Assembly (NCBI RefSeq): GCF_938039215.1
Contig: NZ_CALHVI010000027.1
Span: forward strand, 1-22,383
Length of the DNA stretch: 22,383 nt
Reading direction: 5' to 3'
From: an uncultured Porphyromonas sp.
GTDB taxonomy: Bacteria > Bacteroidota > Bacteroidia > Bacteroidales > Porphyromonadaceae
Shown: piece by piece, positions 1 through 5,938 of the stretch
Position numbering within the stretch: the first letter of the stretch is position 1
Layout of the letters: the number at the start of each line of letters is the position of its first letter
Made by a program: the position numbers and the translations under genes
Notes under the pieces: model-generated
Told to the model about the DNA's origin: nothing
What the model saw: the letters and a program-made list of their open reading frames with translations, nothing else
Databases searched by the model: none

Positions 1-42
1 ACCGACCTACCGTGGGTCGGTCGACCGACCCACAGTAGGTTT
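1..42 (+). repeat. Intergenic palindrome block, right half (cut by window edge)
   Basis: Two 17-bp near-palindromic units are visible, at 3-19 (CGACCTACCGTGGGTCG) and 26-42 (CGACCCACAGTAGGTTT), offset by exactly 23 bp. The 6-bp spacer GTCGAC is itself a palindrome, so the two units fold into one long hairpin with a single mismatch, followed by TTTTCT. A smaller hairpin (CCTT-CTCG-AAGG, about 51-62) follows. It corresponds to units 3 and 4 of the full blocks at 4757, 8618 and 14569; units 1 and 2 would lie left of the window. The T-tract end faces aspA. Confidence 0.85.
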
Positions 43-282
43 TCTAAGCCCCCTTCTCGAAGGCTTCTCTGACACTCCTCCGACGGATCACGAGTCTTCG
101 CTCCGAGCAGCAAAACAATTTGCAGCGCTTTCTCAGAAAAGAGAAGCAAGATCACAGATATTCCATCACCAGCACAGCATTCGTCCCGACATCTTCACCC
201 GCTTCGACAAAGCCATCAAAACCACGATTTTAACCCCACTCAGAGCCCTAATCCTACCTGATCCAAGAGACAGAAAAATCTG
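43..282. other. Non-coding stretch between repeat block and aspA promoter
   Basis: No convincing reading frame or RNA gene is seen. Apart from the small hairpin directly after the repeat block and a short inverted repeat near 138-153 (TTCTC/GAGAA), nothing recognisable is present. The next element is the aspA promoter box. Confidence 0.5.
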
Positions 283-290
283 TACCTTTG
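283..290 (+). promoter_or_regulatory. aspA promoter -7 box
   Basis: TACCTTTG matches the Bacteroidota housekeeping sigma -7 consensus TAnnTTTG. It lies 40 bp before the aspA ATG, giving a leader of roughly 35 nt. No clear -33 TTTG is visible at the expected distance, so strength cannot be judged. Confidence 0.65.
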
Positions 291-330
291 CACGTAAAGT
301 TTAATACTTCATTATTAGCAAAACATCACT

Positions 331-1761
331 ATGGCAACTTCAGGCAAAGACTTTCGCCTTGAAAGCGATCTGATCGGCGAACGCCAGATCAGCAACGAGC
401 ATCTCTATGGAGTCCAAACCCTCCGTGGGATGGAAAACTTCCAGATCAGCGTCTTCCATCTCTCTGACTACCCCCTCTTCATCCACGGCCTTGCGTGGAC
501 CAAGGAAGCCGCTGCGATCGCCAACCATCGCCTAGGCCTGCTCACCGATCAGCAGAAGGACGCCATTGTCCAAGCCTGCCACGAGCTCCTCGAAGGCAAG
601 CACCACCAGCACTTCCCCGTAGATATGATCCAGGGTGGTGCAGGTACGACGACCAACATGAACGCTAACGAGGTCATCTGCAACCGTGCCCTCGAGATCA
701 TGGGTCACGAGAAGGGCGAATTCAAGTACCTCTCTCCTAACGACCACGTCAACGGCTCTCAGTCTACCAACGATGCCTACCCAACGGCTATTCACCTCGG
801 CCTCTACGCTTCGCACCTCAAGCTCCGTCCCCACTTCATCCAGCTCATCGAAGCTCTAGAGAAGAAGTCTAAGGAGTTCGCACGCGTCGTCAAGATGGGT
901 CGCACACAGCTACAGGACGCTGTACCTATGACGCTGGGCCAGACCTTCGGTGGCTTCGCATCCATCCTGCGCCACGAGATCGCCAACCTCGACTACGCCG
1001 CTCATCAGTTCCTCGCTATCAACATGGGGGCAACCGCTATCGGTACGGGGATCTCTTCTGAGCCCGAATATGCAGACTACTGCACCGAAGCGATGGCGAA
1101 GATCACGGGCTGGGACATCACCCGCACCGAAGACTTCGTCGGCGCTACCAGCGACACGAGCGAAATGGTCGGCTATAGCTCAGCTCTCCGCCGCATCGCT
1201 ATCAAGGTCAATAAGATCTGTAATGACCTGCGTCTGCTCTCCAGCGGTCCTCGCTGCGGTCTCGGCGAAATCAACCTCCCCGCTATGCAGCCAGGTTCCT
1301 CGATCATGCCCGGTAAGGTGAACCCCGTCATCCCCGAAGTCATGAGCCAGGTATGCTACAAGGTCATGGGGAATGACCTCTGCGTCACCATGGCCGGCGA
1401 TGCCTCACAGATGGAGCTCAATGCTATGGAGCCCGTCATGGCTCAGTGCTGCTTCGAGTCGATCGACCTGCTGATCAACGGCTTCGATACGCTCCGCACG
1501 CTCTGCATCGATGGCATCACTGCCAACGAAGACAAGTGCCGTGATAATGTCCGCAACAGCATCGGTATCGTCACCGCCCTCAACCCCATCATCGGCTACA
1601 AGAACTCCACGAAGATCGCTAAGGAAGCCCTCGAAACGGGTCGTGGTGTCTATGACTTGATCATCGAGCACGGCATCCTATCTCAGGAAGACCTCGACAC
1701 GGTGCTTGCTCCCGAAAACATGATCAAGCCCGTACGCCTCGGTATCAAGGCAAAGAACTAA
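331..1761 (+). CDS. aspA: Aspartate ammonia-lyase (aspartase)
   Basis: Cytosolic enzyme that reversibly deaminates L-aspartate to fumarate and ammonia. In anaerobic Bacteroidota it feeds aspartate into fumarate, which is used as an electron acceptor and reduced to succinate. The 476-residue length fits the family. The aspartase/fumarase-II signature GSSIMPGKVN lies at residues 322-331 and marks the mobile catalytic loop with its active-site serine. The N-terminal YGVQTLR and the GTTTNMNANEV and NGSQSTND blocks are also typical of the superfamily. The QMELNAMEPVM stretch is closer to aspartase than to fumarase. It is a single-gene unit with a TACCTTTG promoter upstream and a strong hairpin terminator downstream. 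The start is supported by an AT-rich leader and by the conserved RLESDLIGER start of the family. A class II fumarase is the only serious alternative. Confidence 0.95.
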   Translation: MATSGKDFRLESDLIGERQISNEHLYGVQTLRGMENFQISVFHLSDYPLFIHGLAWTKEAAAIANHRLGLLTDQQKDAIVQACHELLEGKHHQHFPVDMIQGGAGTTTNMNANEVICNRALEIMGHEKGEFKYLSPNDHVNGSQSTNDAYPTAIHLGLYASHLKLRPHFIQLIEALEKKSKEFARVVKMGRTQLQDAVPMTLGQTFGGFASILRHEIANLDYAAHQFLAINMGATAIGTGISSEPEYADYCTEAMAKITGWDITRTEDFVGATSDTSEMVGYSSALRRIAIKVNKICNDLRLLSSGPRCGLGEINLPAMQPGSSIMPGKVNPVIPEVMSQVCYKVMGNDLCVTMAGDASQMELNAMEPVMAQCCFESIDLLINGFDTLRTLCIDGITANEDKCRDNVRNSIGIVTALNPIIGYKNSTKIAKEALETGRGVYDLIIEHGILSQEDLDTVLAPENMIKPVRLGIKAKN

Positions 1762-1807
1762 TCTTCACCGCCGCTCAGCCCGTCTGAGCATGCGGTCGAG
1801 TACGAAT

Positions 1808-1860
1808 AGTAGCCCCAACTCTCTTACCCAACAAGAGTAAGGAGTTGGGGCTACTTCATT
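1808..1860 (+). terminator. Intrinsic terminator of aspA
   Basis: A perfect 13-bp inverted repeat (AGTAGCCCCAACT at 1808-1820 with AGTTGGGGCTACT at 1843-1855) is followed by TCATTCAT. It begins 46 bp after the aspA stop codon. Confidence 0.8.
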
Positions 1861-1867
1861 CATCCTG

Positions 1868-1965
1868 TCCAAGGAGCTACTTCTGTGCATCCCTAGGCGC
1901 TTCCTCCGTTTATCCCTAGGTGCTAGTTCCGTGTATCCCTAGCCACTTCCTCAGCTCTCCCCGAG
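1868..1965 (+). repeat. 23-bp tandem repeat, about four copies
   Basis: The hexamer CCCTAG recurs at 1891, 1914 and 1937, exactly 23 bp apart. Degenerate copies fit the same register at 1868 (TCCAAG) and 1960 (CCCGAG). Between the hexamers the unit reads roughly G-GCTACTTCCGTGTAT. The sequence is unrelated to the palindrome blocks elsewhere in the window, although the period is the same. It fills the gap between the aspA terminator and the GH110 gene, where that gene's promoter would be expected. Confidence 0.75.
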
Positions 1966-2015
1966 AGGCCACCCTTGCGCCTCTTCCTCTTTCCCTCCAT
2001 AGCATATAGAGATCC

Positions 2016-3872
2016 ATGCGCCTGAACGCACCCTCCCGACACGGGCTACTCGCCTTCCTTCTCCTCCTTAGTCTATCTCTGTCACTCGGGGCTACTCGCC
2101 GTACGATCCACCTATCCACCCTCGGGCTTCAGGCAGGGAAGACGGAGAACTACACGCCCCTACTTCGCAAGATCCTCGAAGGGCTACAATCCGAGCTGGA
2201 GCAGGGCACCGACACCCTCGAACTCCTATTCCCTTCGGGGCGCTACCACCTAGCCAGCGAAGGAGCCGTAGAGCGTGAATACTACATCTCCAACCACGAC
2301 CATGCGGGCATTCGCCCCATAGGCCTCCTACTAAAAGGATGGCGCCACGTCATCCTCCAAGGCGAGGGTAGCGAACTACTCTTCGAGGATCGTATGCTCC
2401 CCATCGTACTAGATAGTTGTCGGGGAGTGGAGCTACGTGGGCTCACGATCGACTATACCAACCCTCAGATCTCCCAGCTACGTATCCTTCGCTCCGATGC
2501 GACCCATGGGGTAATCTTCACCCCTGAGCCTTGGGTGAAGTGGCGCATAGCTCGCAAGGGGAAGTTCGAGACCTACGGATCGAACTGGCAGATGACACCC
2601 GACCACGGACTAGCCTTCGACCCGAAGACTCGTGAGCTGTGCTACCGCACCTCCGACGTGCTCTTCCCCAATCGGGACATACGACAGCTGACCAGCAAAG
2701 AGGCTAAGAAGTACGGGGTGAAAGACTCGGTATCGGGGGCGATACTCTACGCTCCTCGCTGGCGAAATGCACAGCTCTCGGACGGGACGATCTTCGCTGC
2801 TCGCACGGGCTATCGTCCCCAGCCTGCCATCTTCGTCAGCGGGTGCCAAGACATTCGCCTCCACGACATCACGATACACTATGCCGAGGGGATGGGGCTC
2901 CTCGCCCAATGCTCCGAAGACATCGCTTTGGATGGCTTCCATGTAGAGCTCCGCCCCGAGGGTGGACGATACTTCACCACGCAGGCCGACGCTACACACT
3001 TCGTCGCCTGCCGAGGGAAGATCTCCGTAGAGCGTTGCCGCTTCGAGAATATGATGGATGATGCGCTCAACGTGCATGGTGTCTACCTCAAGGTCATCGC
3101 TCGGGAGGGGAAGCACACACTCGTAGGGCGCTTCATGCACGAGCAGTCGTTTGGCTTCCCATGGGCTAGCATCGGAGACTCCGTGCGCCTAGTCACCTCA
3201 CGAGACATACAGGGGCTAGAGGGTGTCTTTCACGTTCGCTCCATCTCATCCGCTGAAGGGGAAGCTCTCAAAGGGGCTCGGGAAGTGCGGATCACCTTCT
3301 CGGAGGAACTACCAGCGGACTACACCCCCGAGCTTCAGATCAGCATGGAGAACCTCAGTCGCACCCCTAGCGTCCTCTTCGCTCGCAACCTCGTGCGCCA
3401 CAATCGTGCCCGAGGCATCCTCATCAACACACCCCGCCCCGTCCTCATCGAGGAGAACACCTTCGACCACATCAGTGGCTCAGCGATCCTCTTCAGCACC
3501 GATAATAATATGTGGTATGAGTCGGGGCAAACAAGGGAGGTCACGATCCGCCGCAATCTCTTCGAGGATGTGCTGACGAGCCTCTTCCAATTCACCAGCG
3601 CTGTGATCAGCATTCACCCCATCATCCCCGACCTTGCATCCCAGCGACACCCCTTCTACGGGCAGGGAGCAGGAAGCATCCGTATCCTAGAGAACACCTT
3701 CCGCACCTTCGACACGCCCCTTCTGCATGCCATCAGCACCGACGGCATCCTGTGGCGGGACAATCGGATCGAGCCCACGACGAGCTACCCGAAGTTCCAC
3801 CCCAACCAGAAGCGCTTCCTCTTCGAGGGGTGCCGAAACATCGACATCGCTCCGAGCGACACCATCCAGTAG
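2016..3872 (+). CDS. glaB: Secreted alpha-1,3-galactosidase, GH110 family (B type)
   Basis: Exo-acting glycosidase removing terminal alpha-1,3-galactose, as on blood group B and linear alpha-Gal glycans; the family is an inverting, parallel beta-helix enzyme. The protein has 618 residues. Residues 1-26 form a signal peptide (MRLNAPSRH, then a leucine-rich core), so it is exported. The conserved blocks YYISNHDHAG, GSELLFEDRMLP, HYAEGMGLLAQCSEDI, TTQADATHF, MMDDALNVHG and NRARGILINTPRP agree with my memory of GH110. The three candidate catalytic aspartates are present: D325 in QADATH, and D348 and D349 in MMDD, with the family's 23-residue spacing. It stands alone with no SusC/SusD pair beside it. 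Assignment to subfamily B (linear and branched substrates) rather than A rests on remembered similarity only. Confidence 0.9.
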   Translation: MRLNAPSRHGLLAFLLLLSLSLSLGATRRTIHLSTLGLQAGKTENYTPLLRKILEGLQSELEQGTDTLELLFPSGRYHLASEGAVEREYYISNHDHAGIRPIGLLLKGWRHVILQGEGSELLFEDRMLPIVLDSCRGVELRGLTIDYTNPQISQLRILRSDATHGVIFTPEPWVKWRIARKGKFETYGSNWQMTPDHGLAFDPKTRELCYRTSDVLFPNRDIRQLTSKEAKKYGVKDSVSGAILYAPRWRNAQLSDGTIFAARTGYRPQPAIFVSGCQDIRLHDITIHYAEGMGLLAQCSEDIALDGFHVELRPEGGRYFTTQADATHFVACRGKISVERCRFENMMDDALNVHGVYLKVIAREGKHTLVGRFMHEQSFGFPWASIGDSVRLVTSRDIQGLEGVFHVRSISSAEGEALKGAREVRITFSEELPADYTPELQISMENLSRTPSVLFARNLVRHNRARGILINTPRPVLIEENTFDHISGSAILFSTDNNMWYESGQTREVTIRRNLFEDVLTSLFQFTSAVISIHPIIPDLASQRHPFYGQGAGSIRILENTFRTFDTPLLHAISTDGILWRDNRIEPTTSYPKFHPNQKRFLFEGCRNIDIAPSDTIQ

Positions 3873-3911
3873 CTCGCCAATCTGCTACATTATATAAGGA
3901 GACAAAAAGAC

Positions 3912-3950
3912 AAGAGCCACAGCCGAGGTATTCCTCAGCTGTGGCTCTTA
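3912..3950. terminator. Shared bidirectional terminator
   Basis: A perfect 12-bp inverted repeat (AAGAGCCACAGC at 3912-3923 with GCTGTGGCTCTT at 3938-3949) sits between the GH110 stop and the stop of the convergent thioredoxin-like gene, so it can serve both. T or A residues flank both arms. Confidence 0.75.
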
Positions 3951-3963
3951 CGCATAATTGGGG

Positions 3964-4467
3964 TTAAAGATAGTTTGCTAAATCCTTTGGCGTCGGATCT
4001 ACGGCTACTACGACACCACGGTCATCCACGAGGTACGTGTGTAGTCCACCCGTGAGTCCTGCATGCGTCATACACTGGCGACGCTCATCCTGAGCGACAT
4101 GGCGCTGCGACTCTTGATCCACCTGGTCTAAGGCGATCGTGCGTGACCAAACAGCTTCATCTGGATCCAGCGAGATGGCTTGGAAACGGATGGACTGCGG
4201 AGCCTGCTCTGCGAAGAAGTGATCCCACATGGCATTCGCTGCACGGCTGGTAGCATCATAAGCTGCCCAGAAGTGAATGAGGCGATAGCGGGGGCTAATC
4301 TCTGCGGAGTCGGCTTCACGATCTCCTACGTCCATAGACTTCATTTTCGGGAGCACGTCCCCCACCGAGAGGCCCTCAGAAGAAGGCTGATGAGGTAGGC
4401 TTGCTGAGGTCGCTCCGAGGAGCACAGCGAAAGCCAATGCGCCGAAAAGAATTCCTTTCAACGTCAT
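3964..4467 (-). CDS. Exported thioredoxin-fold protein lacking the CXXC site
   Basis: The 167-residue protein has an N-terminal hydrophobic segment (about residues 4-20, ILFGALAFAVLLGA), suggesting a signal peptide or anchor. The remainder resembles the TlpA/ResA thioredoxin fold: a strand running into LIHFWAAYDATSRA where active members have FWAxWCxxC, then IRFQAISLDPDE, and a C-terminal HTYLVDDRGVVVAVDP hairpin typical of these proteins. Both redox cysteines are missing, and the only cysteine is in RRQCMTH, so it is unlikely to be a disulfide oxidoreductase. It may act as a binding or structural paralogue. The gene is monocistronic, convergent with the galactosidase, and has a long structured leader. 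The fold is moderately supported; the role is unknown. Confidence 0.7.
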   Translation of the reverse strand: MTLKGILFGALAFAVLLGATSASLPHQPSSEGLSVGDVLPKMKSMDVGDREADSAEISPRYRLIHFWAAYDATSRAANAMWDHFFAEQAPQSIRFQAISLDPDEAVWSRTIALDQVDQESQRHVAQDERRQCMTHAGLTGGLHTYLVDDRGVVVAVDPTPKDLANYL

Positions 4468-4611
4468 AAATTTTTGTTTAAATCCAACATACCTACGTCG
4501 TCCGTCTCCATCGCCAGAAGTCGCTCTAGATCAGGATTGGGCCGGCATAGGTTCCCGGCTTTCGGGGCTGTAGGCTATCCTGAGGTTTGCCGCTTGCGCT
4601 CCTCTAGGATA
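4468..4611 (-). ncRNA. Candidate structured leader RNA (switch-like) or small RNA
   Basis: Downstream of a good promoter box lie about 145 nt before the thioredoxin-like ATG. They are rich in pairing. Hairpin 1 (4576-4611) pairs TATCCT with AGGATA and GAGG with CCTC around a GCAA-type inner loop. Hairpin 2 (4541-4559) pairs GCCGG with CCGGC. A downstream segment, ATCCTGA when read on the minus strand (4531-4537), can pair with TCAGGAT in the 3' arm of hairpin 1, so two exclusive folds are possible. This suggests a cis-regulatory leader. A free-standing RNA is also possible. I could not match it to a known riboswitch class, and it does not fit the SRP RNA fold well. Confidence 0.4.
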
Positions 4612-4617
4612 ACGGGG

Positions 4618-4625
4618 CAAAGGTA
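4618..4625 (-). promoter_or_regulatory. Promoter -7 box of the thioredoxin-like gene and leader
   Basis: Read on the minus strand the sequence is TACCTTTG, identical to the aspA box and matching TAnnTTTG. Transcription would start near 4611, at the base of hairpin 1, leaving a leader of about 145 nt. No clear -33 TTTG is visible. Confidence 0.6.
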
Positions 4626-4756
4626 GGAAAATCTGAATTAGAGACACCCCAAGGGGCAGGAAGCCCGCCCACCCGTCGCCCTCATCCTCCAGATCGAAGC
4701 CTCCCGAGAGCCTCGCTCCAGCCCGCTAAAAAAGGGAGATCGGAGCTAGCCAAAAA

Positions 4757-4842
4757 CGACCCACGGTAGGTCGCCGAAAAAACCTACTGTGGGTCGTCTC
4801 ATCGACCTACCGTGGGTCGGTCGACCGACCTACAATAGGTTT
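4757..4842 (+). repeat. Intergenic palindrome block, four units
   Basis: Four 17-bp near-palindromes start at 4757, 4780, 4803 and 4826, exactly 23 bp apart, with spacers CCGAAA, TCTCAT and GTCGAC. Units 3 and 4 fold into a hairpin (13 of 15 positions pair) ending in TTTTATTT on the plus strand. Units 2 and 1 fold into a hairpin (12 of 13 pairs) ending in TTTTTG on the minus strand, so the block looks like a bidirectional terminator. It lies between divergent genes, so neither flanking gene needs it as its own 3' end. The T-tract end of unit 4 faces rpmB. Confidence 0.9.
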
Positions 4843-5012
4843 TATTTGACCTCTCCCGAAGCACCCTCCTAGAAGCTCCCACAGTATGGCTCTACAACGG
4901 GACAAGCGTGCAGAGTAATTCTCCAGCGCACATGCCGAGCTTCTCCAGATAGGTATCAAGCTGACAGACAAAAGAAGTCGGGGCAAAGGTTGTCTATATC
5001 CATATTTTTTAC
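4843..5012. other. Non-coding stretch before the rpmB promoter
   Basis: No plausible gene is seen. The first 25 bp continue the conserved flank of the palindrome block (a degraded CCTC/GAAGC version of the small hairpin). The remainder up to the rpmB promoter has no recognisable element. Confidence 0.4.
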
Positions 5013-5020
5013 TTACTTTG
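5013..5020 (+). promoter_or_regulatory. Probable -7 box of the rpmB operon
   Basis: TTACTTTG is one base off TAnnTTTG and is preceded by an AT-rich stretch. It lies 89 bp before the rpmB ATG. The leader contains a small hairpin, CCTCT-GCTCA-AGAGG (about 5038-5052), which could contribute to control of the operon. Confidence 0.5.
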
Positions 5021-5108
5021 CAGACCGATTGTAGAGTCCTCTGCTCAAGAGGAGATTGATACAAGTCGTTGATTGCGTTAGAAATAACAAACCAAAAATA
5101 TAAGAGTA

Positions 5109-5360
5109 ATGTCAAAGATTTGTCAGATTACAGGTAAGAAAGCCATGGTCGGCAACAATGTCTCGCACTCTAACCGCAAGACAAAGCGCCGCTTCGATGT
5201 GAACCTGTTTACTAAGAAGTTCTTCTGGCCAGAAGAAGGATGCTGGATCGTCCTCAAGGTATCCGCAGCGGGCCTTCGCCTTATCAACAAGATCGGTCTC
5301 GATGCAGCTGTGCGTCAGGCCGCTGAGAAGGGCTATCTATGTGAAATCAAAGTAAAGTAG
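5109..5360 (+). CDS. rpmB: Large subunit ribosomal protein bL28
   Basis: An 83-residue basic protein of the 50S subunit. The N-terminal MSKICQITGKKAMVGNNVSHSNRKTKRRF is interrupted by no gap relative to the family, and VSHSN plus TKRRF are the bL28 hallmarks. It continues with a C-terminal KVSAAGLRLINKIGL segment, where bL28 proteins have VS-x-GLR-x-IDK. Length is normal. It is the first gene of a three-gene ribosomal unit, with 12 bp to rpmG. There is no Shine-Dalgarno sequence before the start (ATAAGAGTA), as usual in Bacteroidota. Confidence 0.97.
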   Translation: MSKICQITGKKAMVGNNVSHSNRKTKRRFDVNLFTKKFFWPEEGCWIVLKVSAAGLRLINKIGLDAAVRQAAEKGYLCEIKVK

Positions 5361-5372
5361 TAGGGAAAGATC

Positions 5373-5561
5373 ATGGCAAAGAAAGCTAAAGGAAACAGAG
5401 TACAGGTCATCCTCGAATGCACCGAGCACAAGGATAGTGGTATGCCAGGCACCTCTCGCTATATCACGACCAAGAACAGAAAGAATACGACCGAACGTCT
5501 TGAGCTGCGGAAGTACAACCCCATCCTCAAGCGTATGACGATCCATAAGGAAATCAAGTAA
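5373..5561 (+). CDS. rpmG: Large subunit ribosomal protein bL33
   Basis: A 62-residue basic protein of the 50S subunit. The bL33 pattern is clear: a VQVILECTEH strand, then the SRYITTKNRKNTTERLELRKY core and a PILKRMTIHKE tail. Only one cysteine is present, so this is the zinc-free (C-minus) form. A weak purine stretch AGGGA (5362-5366) sits six bases before the ATG. It is followed by 18 bp and the DUF4295 gene. The pairing of rpmB and rpmG is conserved across bacteria. Confidence 0.97.
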   Translation: MAKKAKGNRVQVILECTEHKDSGMPGTSRYITTKNRKNTTERLELRKYNPILKRMTIHKEIK

Positions 5562-5565
5562 TCAC

Positions 5566-5571
5566 GAGGAG
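5566..5571 (+). promoter_or_regulatory. Strong Shine-Dalgarno site before the DUF4295 gene
   Basis: GAGGAG lies eight bases before the ATG at 5580. It is the best ribosome-binding site in the window. That is notable because Bacteroidota ribosomes largely keep their anti-Shine-Dalgarno sequence hidden. Confidence 0.6.
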
Positions 5572-5579
5572 ACAAGACA

Positions 5580-5729
5580 ATGGCAAAGAAAGCAGTCGCA
5601 TCATTTAAGAAGGCAGACGGTCGCACCTACTCCAAGGTAATCAAGATGGTCAAGTCCCCTAAGACGGGTGCTTACACCTTCCAGGAGGAGATGGTCCCTA
5701 ACGAAGCCGTCAAGGAATTCTTCTCCTAA
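5580..5729 (+). CDS. DUF4295 small ribosome-associated protein
   Basis: A 49-residue basic protein reading MAKKAVASFKKADGRTY at the N terminus and ending in VKEFFS. I recognise it as the DUF4295 family, found in Bacteroidota directly after rpmG. From memory, this family may be the phylum-specific large-subunit protein called bL38 in the Flavobacterium ribosome; I hold that link with modest confidence. It contains a conserved SKVIKMVKSPKTGAYTF core and no cysteines. It is the last gene of the rpmB-rpmG unit and is followed by a strong terminator. It has a clear Shine-Dalgarno site, unlike its neighbours. Confidence 0.9.
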   Translation: MAKKAVASFKKADGRTYSKVIKMVKSPKTGAYTFQEEMVPNEAVKEFFS

Positions 5730-5816
5730 GGAGAATCCCGATCCCAATAGATACCGCCCTCCCCTAGAGCGGCACTAGATATCTCTCCATCACGTCTGAT
5801 CACAGACGCCCCTAAC

Positions 5817-5864
5817 GAAGAGGCTGCCCACTCATCCAAAGAGTACGGGCAGCCTCTTCTCCTT
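5817..5864 (+). terminator. Intrinsic terminator of the rpmB operon
   Basis: A perfect 13-bp inverted repeat (GAAGAGGCTGCCC at 5817-5829 with GGGCAGCCTCTTC at 5847-5859) is followed by TCCTT. It lies 88 bp after the DUF4295 stop and separates the ribosomal unit from the MATE gene. Confidence 0.8.
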
Positions 5865-5938
5865 CGCAAGATCGTTATCCCCATGCCACCGGGAGCCGAT
5901 GGTGGTCCACAAATAATACCGACAACCCCCTCTCTCCT

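Noticed and set aside
2610..3140. 176-residue minus-strand frame inside the GH110 gene
   Set aside because: Antisense shadow of a well-supported glycosidase, with no domain and no translation signals.
4531..4618. Small SRP (4.5S) RNA on the minus strand
   Set aside because: A GNRA-type loop flanked by AGG and GGCAAA and a downstream GCCGGGA resemble parts of 4.5S RNA. However, the promoter lies only a few bases before the apical hairpin, the long closing helix is missing, and the symmetric internal loop does not form cleanly. I keep it as an unidentified structured RNA.
4757..4842. Regular repeats resembling a CRISPR array
   Set aside because: The repeats are 17 bp with 6-bp spacers, far too short for spacers, and no cas genes are present. 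The period and symmetry fit palindromic intergenic elements instead.
4807..5115. 102-residue minus-strand frame before rpmB
   Set aside because: It starts in the rpmB start region, runs through the promoter into the palindrome block, and has no family resemblance.
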